Made by a program: the position numbers and the translations under genes. This document shows positions 9,329-17,134 of a DNA stretch of 19,862 nt, in pieces (position 1 is the first letter of the stretch; the number at the start of each line of letters is the position of its first letter). The notes under the pieces were generated by a model. The model saw nothing but the letters and a program-made list of their open reading frames with translations. It was not told where the DNA came from and made no database searches. Source of the DNA: Gracilaria caudata (lineage: Eukaryota > Rhodophyta > Florideophyceae > Gracilariales > Gracilariaceae). The DNA lies in assembly GCA_030374735.1 (NCBI GenBank), contig JASCIV010000448.1, positions 1 through 19,862 on the forward strand. The letters run 5' to 3'.

Positions 9329-10804
9329 ATGAAGCGTGTGGCTTTCGTTCCTGCCGTGGCTGTTGGGATATGCTCTTTTCTGCACGCAGCGACGCAACAG
9401 TGCCCAATTACGTCATGTTCATCAGCTTCTCACGGATTATGTAAGACTTCCCGAAGAGTTGACATCAACTTCATCCAGAAGAAGGTACGGAATTGTAACA
9501 GCGTTGCGATGAGGGTTGCTACTGATGGAGACTCTGTCAACGTGCACTACACCGGGTACCTGGATGACGGAACGCAGTTTGATTCCTCTCGAGGAGGCGA
9601 GCCGCTCAACTTTGTAATCGGAGCAGGCAAAGTAATTCGAGGGTTCGACGACGTACGTACATAGTCCAAGAAATGAAACGCATCGCAATTAAACACGTTG
9701 CAACATCTAACAAAAAACGCTGACGTCAAAAAAGGCTGTACGAGGTCTACGCGTGGGCGAATCTCGACGGTCTCGAATCGAAGCTGAAAGAGCGTACGGA
9801 CAACGATCTGATGAGCTTATTATAAGCATTTCTGCGGGTAGCATACCGAAAGAGCTGAAATTGAAGGTTGGAGATCGCGTTCCTTTGTCGAATGGTTTGA
9901 GGGCTAGTGTGCTTGAAGTTAATGACAAGGAGGTGCGACTCGACGCGAATCATGAATTGGCTGGGAAGGCGTTGACGTTCGATATGCAACTTGTGAGCTT
10001 CTTAGAGCCGGTTCTGCAACCTGCGCGAAATGGGTTGAAACGGGCGATATTCGGACTGGGGTGCTTCTGGGGTACGTTTGATAGCTTGCTTGCTTGCGTT
10101 GTACGGGAAAGCAGGCGTTTTCTGACCGGGATGGTTTTGTTTGTGGTGTGTTTTTAGGCGCTGAGCTTGCGTTCCAGAGAATGGAAGGAGTGGAGAGCAC
10201 GAAGGTGGGATACACGCAGGGACAGGTTGTGAATCCATCTTACGAACAGGTGTGCTCCGGGACAACGGGGCATGTGGAAGCCGTGGCCGTCGATTACGAC
10301 GAATCAGTGGTGAGCTACGAACAGCTGCTGGAACTATTCTGGGAGCGACTTGGCAAGTCTGCGCTGACACTGAACCAAGTGGGCAATGATGTAAGTTAAT
10401 TGAGATCCTTGTTTTGTTTATCGTTGTTCGTTTGTGGCTAACGCGGAGCTGGCGATGTGCACCGATACCAAAAAAAGGTTGGAAGTCAATATCGAAGTGG
10501 AATTTATTGCTTGGACGATTCGCAACAGCAAATGGCGCACGCGTCGTGTGAGAAGGCTAGCGAGCGCTTTGGACAGGCGGTGGTGGTGGAAGTGAAGGAG
10601 GCGCAGGACGTTGCGTTCTATCTGGCTGAGAGTTATCACCAACGGTACGTGCACAAATAGCTTGGCGACGTGCAGCTGTAGAGTTTGAACTTCGAGACGC
10701 CCGAGACTAACTGGGCTTGGCGGTGCGCGCGCTACAGATATCTGGAGAAAGGTGGACAGAGCGCGGAGAAGGGTGCCACCGAGACCATTCGATGCTACGG
10801 ATGA
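9329..10804 (+). CDS. FKBP (SlyD-like) prolyl isomerase fused to methionine sulfoxide reductase A, five exons
   Basis: The exons are 9329-9652, 9735-10071, 10158-10390, 10478-10644 and 10738-10804. Joined, they encode 375 aa with no frame break. Residues 1-60 form a hydrophobic, Cys/Ser-rich targeting-like leader (MKRVAFVPAVAV). Residues about 62-200 are an FKBP domain (VNVHYTGYLDDGTQFDSS, then VIRGFDDAVRGLRVGE). It carries the SlyD-type insert-in-flap module, including the hallmark ANHELAGKALTF. Residues about 209-375 are a complete MsrA: GCFWG with catalytic Cys218, YEQVCSGTTGH, GSQYRSGIY and the C-terminus YLEKGGQSAEKG...IRCYG, as in plant-type MsrA. MsrA reduces methionine-S-sulfoxide in proteins. 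The tethered FKBP could hold or isomerise unfolded clients; that link is inference. The leader suggests an organelle or the secretory route, undecided. It is divergent from VPS53. Confidence 0.93.
9653..9734 (+). other. FKBP-MsrA intron 1 (82 nt, phase 0)
   Basis: The donor is GAC/gtacgt and the acceptor aaaag/GCT. A branch-like atctaac lies about 25 nt before the acceptor. Removal joins GFDD to AVRGLRVGE, the conserved FKBP core. Confidence 0.9.
10072..10157 (+). other. FKBP-MsrA intron 2 (86 nt, phase 1)
   Basis: The donor is TGGG/gtacgt and the acceptor tttttag/GCG. It interrupts the codon for the final Gly of the MsrA active-site motif GCFWG, and splicing gives GCFWGAELAFQRM. Confidence 0.92.
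10391..10477 (+). other. FKBP-MsrA intron 3 (87 nt, phase 0)
   Basis: The donor is GAT/gtaagt and the acceptor aaaaaag/GTT. A ggctaac sequence upstream could serve as branch point. Removal gives NQVGNDVGSQYRSGIY, a conserved MsrA block. Confidence 0.92.
10645..10737 (+). other. FKBP-MsrA intron 4 (93 nt, phase 2)
   Basis: The donor is AACG/gtacgt and the acceptor gctacag/ATA. Splicing gives SYHQRYLEKGGQSAEKG and the short final exon, which ends the MsrA domain at a TGA codon at 10802-10804. Confidence 0.92.
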
Positions 10805-11732
10805 TCTCGCTTTCAAAAATTCAAACGCGCGCGGCGAGTTTGGCACCTGCCGCAGCCGGCGGCGGCACCCTGGCGGCTGCGCTCCACGGCGTCGCAACGC
10901 AACCGCCGCGCCGCCGCAAATCGGCTGCCGGCGCTCGATAGGTCATGGCTCTCCTGTCTCGATTGTGTAAAGACGCGCAAGACGTTAATGAAACTGCCGA
11001 ACGGCTCGATTTGTGCGCGCGCTGTCGGCACGCGTGTTGGGCCCGACGCGCGCGTTTTCTGCCGCGCTTCATTGGTGCGCCATTGTGCGCCAGTTTGCGC
11101 TACGTGGTGCGCGCGACGTGTGTCCGACGCGTGCGCGCGTCGCTGGCGCCGCGCCAGACGCGTCGCGTCGACTGCGCTTGTTGAGCGCGCGTGCCACAAC
11201 GCTGTGCGCCCTTTTTGGCGCCGCCACGCCGCGCGTGTGTGAGCGTGTTGTGTCGCCTGCCGCTCGTTTTGAGTCGCTCTCGTTAGCGCTCCTCACCCCT
11301 CCCCCCCCCCGTCTCCCCCCTTTCGTGTCGCGCGGCGCGTTGAAAGTTGGCTTGCTTTGCTGTTGTGTTGCTTTGCTTGTGGCGCGACGAGTTGCTGTCG
11401 TGCTCTTTGCCGCGCTTTGTGCTGTGCGGACGCATTGAGAAGCTTGAGTGTGGTGCGCATCGCCGCGTGTGGCTTTGCTCTTGCTGTCGAGTTTGTGTGC
11501 GCTTTAGAGCGCGATTATACCGCCGCGACTGTGCGTCTTTATACCGCTCTTGACGTGAGTGTCATCTTCATCCGCGCTTCATTCGAGACTCTTCCACACA
11601 TCACCTGTGATCTTCGTCGCTCTGCATTTTTGCACCGCTGCTTGCTACCGCTCTGCGCTTGTTACTTTGCGCTTTCCGACACGTTCTCATATCATCGCTA
11701 TCACCTCTTCGTTCACCTTTGCCAATACCAAA
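10805..11732. promoter_or_regulatory. CpG-dense gene-free region and 5' leader of the gene at 11733
   Basis: About 930 bp lie without a supported gene. From about 10830 to 11240 the sequence is extremely CpG-rich: by hand count 16 CpGs in 11101-11160 and 10 in 11041-11100. It is full of alternating GCGCGC. At about 11290-11330 there is a C/T tract with a run of ten C. The rest becomes T/C-rich with GCTTTGC-like words, then resembles a pyrimidine-rich 5' untranslated leader up to the start codon. Open frames here overlap in all phases and give Arg/Ala/Cys-rich translations typical of GC-biased noncoding DNA. Confidence 0.6.
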
Positions 11733-14700
11733 ATGACTTCTTCCGTGCCGTCACAGACAGAGCCTACCACAACCGATCCATATGTCATCTATCAGCTGCG
11801 TAAACCAAGTCAAAGGGGCACTGCCGTCATTCCCCGTTTCGTCCCCAACACGCATGCGCCCGCTTTTTCGCCGGCAAACTATCGCTTTGCCAGAGTATGG
11901 GCCACAGATACCTCCACGCCACTGTTCCAGGCTCCCAGATCGTTTGAGTTTGCGCCGTCCTTGGGCTCTGAGTCCTCCATGTGGTCGGATACTTCAAGTT
12001 ATTTGTCTCTGTCAACGTTGCGAACTGCGCCTTCGGAACGACCTTCTCTGCTCCATGCCACTCAACAGCCGATTTTTCTCCCGCGCCGTGCCTCATTGAC
12101 TCATTCTAACACGCCGTCTGATTTTGGTGCCGATCAACATTTCAGATATCCTGCCGCCTTATCTGAGTCTGTTGATGAGGATGCCGTCGTTGATGATTTG
12201 CTCTCTTCCATGAACACGCCACAATTCCCACATTTGCAAAACACTTCGTCATCTATGCTTCGAACCAAACCTCCGGTGCAAACTCATCATCGTCACTCAT
12301 CACACCGATCGAATGCTCGCTCTTCACGTGCCGTACAAAATCATCATCATCGTCCGCTCTTCGGTTCTTTGCTGCCGTCCATGACCAAGAAGAGACGCTC
12401 TTTATGGCAATGGTTGTTTTGTTCCGATACCACTGCTCGTTCTGTTGCCGTTCCTTCCATGAGCAATTCTCATGCTACGCGTGACAATATCCGCGTGTCG
12501 TCATCTTCAAACCGACGCGCTGCTACACCGCGTGTGCGAAACATGAATGATACTGTGCCTTCGAAAGCAGCTGGTAGCAAATCAAACAATCATAGCTTTG
12601 ACCCGAGTCATCGCTCATCTTCTGATAAGCACCATACACCGCGTGCGTCGTGGAATTTCTTGCCCAAGGGGATTTTGTCGAGAGATCGATCACGGTCTAG
12701 AGATCGTCATGTGAGTGGCAGTAATCGAAAGCGTGAGCCTCACAAAGTCACAAAGCACACCACATCCACTAAGGAAGTAGCGGCTGAGGCACAACGCACA
12801 AATAAGAATCGTATCGTGTTTCAGCGCCCGGCCGCGAAGCCTCTGAGTACAGAAAAGCACACCACTGTGCATCGTGCAAAAAGAAAAGACCATCATCACG
12901 GAAAATCACATACGTTGAAGACGGACAGTGCAAAGAATGGTTCTGGTCGTTCCCATCGCCCTCGAGTTGACAAGAATGATGACCGTTCGCGATCAGACCA
13001 ATCCCACTCGGATCGTTCTCGTTCCGATCGACGTCGATCTGACCGTTCTAATGCAGACAAGTCTTCCTCAAAGTCTACCCGCTCTCGGCACGAACATGGA
13101 GCCACTGAAAAACGGAAAGAAGATCGTCCGAGGGCTGATCGACCTCGAACAGACCGTCCGAAGGAAGATTCCCCCCGAAAGGATCGACCACGCCGCCCCG
13201 GATTGCAGCAACTGTCTGACAATGTTCTGCACTCAGCTATAAATAAGGGGAATATACCTTCTATAATTGATCAAGCAGCCTCCGGAGCCAAGTCACACGG
13301 AACTATGCAAAGAATGCCAAGCGCAGATAGTGCTGATCCGGTCACCAGCCGAATCAGCTCGGACTTGTCTAGTTCTACGTACGGGAGGGGCTCTAGGTCG
13401 GATTCTGGGCCATCCCCACTCCTCCGCGAAGGCAATCGTACGAAGGCACCTTCACAAGAAATTGACCCGAATGCAAACGTTATCGGTAGTGATGTTTCCT
13501 CTTTTGTATCTGGAGCTATGGAGAAGACTTCGCCTGTACCATATGCCAGCCCCCAACAACCCATGTCATCTGCCCCACATGCAAATATGAGCGGAGGTGT
13601 GAGAAACGGACCTGAGCCGTACCGGCCCATGTCGCCCAGATTTCCCGGAGTGTCCTTGAAAAACGGTGCTCTTGTGAAAGACTCTAAGCAAACAACATGT
13701 CTTACGGAATCAACTAATTTACACGTTCGGCCCCCGAAAAAAGGGACGTCCACGGCGGACGGGATGAGCGTGCCGTACTCAAGTCATGAACCTACACGGT
13801 CGATTCCATCATATCGAAACCATGCGCGACCTGCATCAGGAACACTTTCCCAGCACAGCAGTTTCGTGTACGATGGTGAACAGGATTTGGATACCGCTTC
13901 AACGGGGTTAACCTCCTTGGCAGATGAGAGTGTAAGCACGCACAAATCGGTCAGCACACGCCTGAGTGCGCTGAATGAAGATTTTCCGTTCGTCGTGGAG
14001 ACAGACGCACAAGCGGTGGATGATCACATTGGTATTGCAGCTGCAAGAGGCGTAGAGTATCACAGCCCTGTGCTCTCGGGTGGTCTCCGGAGTCAGAAAC
14101 CCATCTTCCAAAACTCTGCGTTAGTACTCAATGCTGTGGTTTCTCCCTCGTACGGAAGTAGCACCACAAGTCCTCGATACCAAAATGACTGGAGCCATCC
14201 ACATGCCACTGCGATTGATGTGTTCTGTCAGTGCAGTTGTACTTGTGTTTACGAAGAGGAATGTCGCCGGAAATGTGATCTGATGTATGAAAGGAGCCCA
14301 TCGGTGTCCTCTTCCTCTCGCTCTCGTCAAGGGTATCGTGGGTTCAAAAGTTTACCGCCGGCAATCCATTCTAGTGGCATGAAGTTGCATCAGGGCATGG
14401 GACAGGACGGAAGCAGTGGTCAGGAGTTTTCTGAGCCACGAGTGATGGAAGGACCAGCAGCGCGAGAAGACAATGCTCGAAGAAGATTAATGAGAGCAAA
14501 TGAATTGGATGAGCTCCCTGATTTGTACAGTTCGCAGTTTAAGAAAAATGGTAATCTGTATCCAAACCCGTCTGTGAGTACGGAATCTGTACCGTATGCT
14601 CAGGCTCTTGAAACATGGCAGGGACTCACTGGGACTTCGGCGCTTCACCAAGGACCTGCGTTGCACAATCTGCGTCAGACAAATACGTCTAACAAGCGGC

Positions 14701-15020
14701 AGCAACCGTCGCGTGCAAAGATGGGCAACAACATTGGAACCTCTGGCAATATTCTAGCAAACGCAAATCAAATCAGCGGTCTGAAGCCGCCGAGCAGGAG
14801 ACGTTATAGCAACAACAGCTCTTCCCATCATAGCTGCGACAGTGATGGATGCCGAAAGTCTCATCACACAAAGCGAAGAGAACGAAATAGCGTGGATGTA
14901 CAAGAACAGATTGCGAGGAGGAGAGCCGGGAATGGCGGTTTTGATCAAGCTGTGAGTGGGCGCAGTGGCAGTCATTCTTATCCGAGGTCGGCACATCTGT
15001 CGCAGATCAAAGCGTTATAG
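11733..15020 (+). CDS. Large Ser/Arg-rich disordered protein, 1095 aa, function unknown
   Basis: I do not recognise this protein. I chose the ATG at 11733 (MTSSVPSQTEP, context accaaaATG) because the 58 in-frame residues upstream read like translated leader. Most of the chain is low-complexity and rich in Ser, Arg, His, Pro and Asn. A basic Trp-containing patch (KKRRSLWQWLFC) lies near residue 220. Residues about 418-489 hold charged repeats of the type SDRSRSDRRRSDRS, then ADRPRTDRPKEDSP. Near residues 829-846 is one compact cysteine motif, CQCSCTCVYEEECRRKC (CxCxCxC-x5-C-x3-C), the only candidate folded or metal-binding element. Basic clusters near the C-terminus (KSHHTKRRERN) could be nuclear localisation signals. 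The composition would suit an RNA-binding or scaffold protein, but this is a guess. It is a single exon. Confidence 0.8.
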   Translation: MTSSVPSQTEPTTTDPYVIYQLRKPSQRGTAVIPRFVPNTHAPAFSPANYRFARVWATDTSTPLFQAPRSFEFAPSLGSESSMWSDTSSYLSLSTLRTAPSERPSLLHATQQPIFLPRRASLTHSNTPSDFGADQHFRYPAALSESVDEDAVVDDLLSSMNTPQFPHLQNTSSSMLRTKPPVQTHHRHSSHRSNARSSRAVQNHHHRPLFGSLLPSMTKKRRSLWQWLFCSDTTARSVAVPSMSNSHATRDNIRVSSSSNRRAATPRVRNMNDTVPSKAAGSKSNNHSFDPSHRSSSDKHHTPRASWNFLPKGILSRDRSRSRDRHVSGSNRKREPHKVTKHTTSTKEVAAEAQRTNKNRIVFQRPAAKPLSTEKHTTVHRAKRKDHHHGKSHTLKTDSAKNGSGRSHRPRVDKNDDRSRSDQSHSDRSRSDRRRSDRSNADKSSSKSTRSRHEHGATEKRKEDRPRADRPRTDRPKEDSPRKDRPRRPGLQQLSDNVLHSAINKGNIPSIIDQAASGAKSHGTMQRMPSADSADPVTSRISSDLSSSTYGRGSRSDSGPSPLLREGNRTKAPSQEIDPNANVIGSDVSSFVSGAMEKTSPVPYASPQQPMSSAPHANMSGGVRNGPEPYRPMSPRFPGVSLKNGALVKDSKQTTCLTESTNLHVRPPKKGTSTADGMSVPYSSHEPTRSIPSYRNHARPASGTLSQHSSFVYDGEQDLDTASTGLTSLADESVSTHKSVSTRLSALNEDFPFVVETDAQAVDDHIGIAAARGVEYHSPVLSGGLRSQKPIFQNSALVLNAVVSPSYGSSTTSPRYQNDWSHPHATAIDVFCQCSCTCVYEEECRRKCDLMYERSPSVSSSSRSRQGYRGFKSLPPAIHSSGMKLHQGMGQDGSSGQEFSEPRVMEGPAAREDNARRRLMRANELDELPDLYSSQFKKNGNLYPNPSVSTESVPYAQALETWQGLTGTSALHQGPALHNLRQTNTSNKRQQPSRAKMGNNIGTSGNILANANQISGLKPPSRRRYSNNSSSHHSCDSDGCRKSHHTKRRERNSVDVQEQIARRRAGNGGFDQAVSGRSGSHSYPRSAHLSQIKAL

Positions 15021-15697
15021 AAAAAGTGTTTATGATAAAGAGCATAAGTTACACCTTTGTTCATCCTTCGAGATTTTATGTTGAGGTGCTTACGATCTCA
15101 TGGTGGAGATTCATTCTTCATGATGGGGGGTTGCATCGCAGATACTCGAAGATTAGGTATCGTCTCGCGTTTCACTTTATATTCTTATTGAGATTGTATT
15201 GATATGTATCAACCGGGACACGAGTGGGCGAGTCAAAGAACAGACCATGATGGTCTGTTCTTTGAACCGCCACTCGTGTGCTCTGGGGCTACTGGTTGGG
15301 CTACTGTATACTGTAGCCCTTTACACTGTGTACCCCATTCCGTTAGGTTGTCACGGTCACTCCGAAACGTGCATGGCGCTTTAAAGATGCAGCTGCAGAC
15401 GGCGGTGCGAGCCTCGCACTGGGTGTCGTGGTGGCCGTTTCGCTCACGCAAGCGGCCTGCAGCTCTCACGTCACCTGACATCAGGTGCAATAAAAGAAAC
15501 TGTGACCCCAGCGTCGCGCCACGCGTTCTGTGTAAATGATCGCGCCGGGAAGCATCCGTTAGCACCTGCTCTCACAAAGTGAACGAACGACTGTATCCCG
15601 CTCACACCGAGGAACAACGCCATCCAACAAAAAAACGAGCACATTCGCAGCACCAACCAAGCAACCCCGCGCTCCCAAATTTCATACCAACGTCCAA
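15021..15697. other. Hairpin-rich intergenic region
   Basis: The region separates the Ser/Arg-rich gene from the AlkB gene, both on the plus strand. It contains a long near-perfect hairpin (15218-15279), a 7-bp-arm inverted repeat GGGCTAC...GTAGCCC (15298-15319) and CACCTGA-CA-TCAGGTG (15472-15487). An overlapping 111-codon frame (15204-15539) has no recognisable features and runs through the hairpins, so I did not call it. The last 100 bp are A/C-rich and are probably the AlkB leader. Confidence 0.55.
15218..15279. repeat. Long near-perfect inverted repeat (hairpin)
   Basis: The inner arms TCAAAGAACAGACCA and TGGTCTGTTCTTTGA (15 bp) are perfect around a TGA loop. The outer arms ACACGAGTGG and CCACTCGTGT (10 bp) are also perfect. 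They are separated from the inner stem by an unpaired 5/4-nt internal loop. The whole 62-bp element would fold as RNA or a cruciform. It could be a small-RNA precursor, a 3'-end processing structure, a tiny foldback element or a fold-back sequencing artefact. Confidence 0.85.
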
Positions 15698-16477
15698 ATG
15701 GCCACCGATCGCTTCTGTCTGCCTTCCTTCTTTTCATCATCCAAGGCACGCCCAAGCTCCGTTCCAGGCTTCATTCTCCGAGAAGACGCCTTCACTTCAG
15801 AGGAGGAAGCAGCGCTTATTCACGCAGTGGATACTTCGTCTGCAAAATGGACGCGGCGCCGTACCAGAATCACCAAAAACTACGGGCCATATTATTTTTA
15901 CAATGAACGGAACACAGCTGAGGGTCGGTTTCGATATACAGATGGCAAAATCATGCATACGCCCCTTCCAGACTTTCTTGATTCGCTCGTCATGCCCATT
16001 CTTCACAGAGAAGTACCGCAACTTGCAGATTTCAAACCGAATCAGTTACATGTGGCTTTGTACAAAAAACAGGAGGATGGGAAGATTCATATGCACAACG
16101 ATAACAAAATGGGTGAGTTGGGGCCGTATATCGTCGGAATGTGTCTTCTGTCGGATTGTTACATGACTTTCGTGAGACCGAAGGATGGCAAAAAACGCGT
16201 TCTGCATCTACCAAGACGGTGTGTGTACGTCATGAGCGGAGAGAGCCATCACGAATGGCGTCACGGCATTCTTAAAGGCCAAACATCATCTGACAGGGTG
16301 AGCTTTACGCTCCGTGAGGTAGGAAAGCTTGCCGTTGAGGATGGCGCGCGGGTCACCAAAAGCAGCCACACACCAAGTGCTCAAAGCATTCGTGACCAGG
16401 CCGCAAAGGACCAAAAAGTACAGCGTGGAGAGATTGAACGACTGAACATAAATCTCGCTGACTCGCTTTATACCTGA
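15698..16477 (+). CDS. AlkB-family 2-oxoglutarate/Fe(II) dioxygenase, ALKBH8-like domain
   Basis: AlkB proteins remove or modify alkyl groups on nucleic acids, using Fe(II), 2-oxoglutarate and O2. The 259-aa protein has NYGPYYFYNE (61-70), the substrate-side region. The iron ligands fit His133-x-Asp135 (HND) and His189 in GESHHEWRHGI. The 2-oxoglutarate signature RVSFTLR supplies Arg200 and Arg206. The GES...HGI...RxSFTxR layout is closest to the ALKBH8/ALKBH4 type, whose known substrates are tRNA wobble uridines (ALKBH8) or proteins and DNA (ALKBH4). No RRM or methyltransferase domain is attached, so it is a stand-alone oxygenase and the substrate cannot be assigned. The C-terminal 45 residues are polar and probably flexible. 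The start codon lies in caaATGG. Confidence 0.9.
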   Translation: MATDRFCLPSFFSSSKARPSSVPGFILREDAFTSEEEAALIHAVDTSSAKWTRRRTRITKNYGPYYFYNERNTAEGRFRYTDGKIMHTPLPDFLDSLVMPILHREVPQLADFKPNQLHVALYKKQEDGKIHMHNDNKMGELGPYIVGMCLLSDCYMTFVRPKDGKKRVLHLPRRCVYVMSGESHHEWRHGILKGQTSSDRVSFTLREVGKLAVEDGARVTKSSHTPSAQSIRDQAAKDQKVQRGEIERLNINLADSLYT

Positions 16478-17134
16478 TTTGGTTCATGCTGATGATCACC
16501 ATGATACTTCAGTAATAGTCGTTTCTGGACTGGATTGGATTCCGCAACCACCAAAGTCCTCTGTCAGGTATTACCCTGGGCACCACTGAAGGGTTCTCTC
16601 GTTCATAAACGTTTTGTTGGGATCATTACTCACCCTAACACCAGTTGGTTCCCAATGCTTCTTCCTCGTACGCCATGAAACACTCTGTTGTACGGTACAG
16701 CGAGTCATCCCCAAACCCTTCCTGATTACGGAACTCTGAAAATCGTCAAAGACTATGCACGAGCTCCACTGTGTCGAGCAGATTTGACCGCATGACGCGG
16801 TGCCGCCGTTGACGGAATTCAAAAGTGCCCATGCCGGTCGACAATCATTTTGCTAATGCTTAGGAATTAATTAAAAAACAACAAAAAGACTGAGCACTGC
16901 TGCTTGTGGGCTGACATCGGCGTAGCTCTGCGAACCAAAAATTCTCTCCCCAACCAGCAAGCTCAGCCTCTTAATCCGTTTTGCCGGCTGTTGAGCTTGT
17001 TGCGCTCGCTCCGCCATTCCACGCACTCGCTCTCGGAATCGTCTGCAAGCCCCCACTCCACCGGTTAGCACAGTCAACAATTAGCGGATTGCTCCGGCCT
17101 CAATCCGCAGTTTTGGTCATCGCCTCTTGCAAAC
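16478..17134. other. Intergenic region between AlkB and ArfGAP genes
   Basis: It holds the 3' end of the AlkB transcript and the ArfGAP leader. An 83-codon minus-strand frame (16571-16822) has no recognisable motif. An AT-rich block lies at about 16860-16885. The last 150 bp are C/T-rich leader with an 8-bp-stem hairpin (17084-17108). Nothing else is supported. Confidence 0.5.
17084..17108 (+). repeat. Short hairpin in the ArfGAP 5' leader
   Basis: GCGGATTG (17084-17091) and CAATCCGC (17101-17108) are perfect complements around a 9-nt loop, 26 bp before the ArfGAP start codon. If transcribed, it would sit in the leader just upstream of the start. A translational role is speculative. Confidence 0.6.

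Noticed and set aside
10818..11440. Several overlapping 70-140-codon frames on both strands in the CpG-rich region
   Set aside because: Frames are open in every phase because stop codons are rare in GC-rich DNA. The translations are Arg/Ala/Cys-rich and featureless.
15204..15539. 111-codon plus-strand frame in the hairpin-rich intergenic region
   Set aside because: It runs through several inverted repeats, has no recognisable domain and overlaps open frames in other phases.
16571..16822. 83-codon minus-strand frame, considered as a possible transposon remnant
   Set aside because: No transposase motif, terminal repeat or target duplication could be seen.
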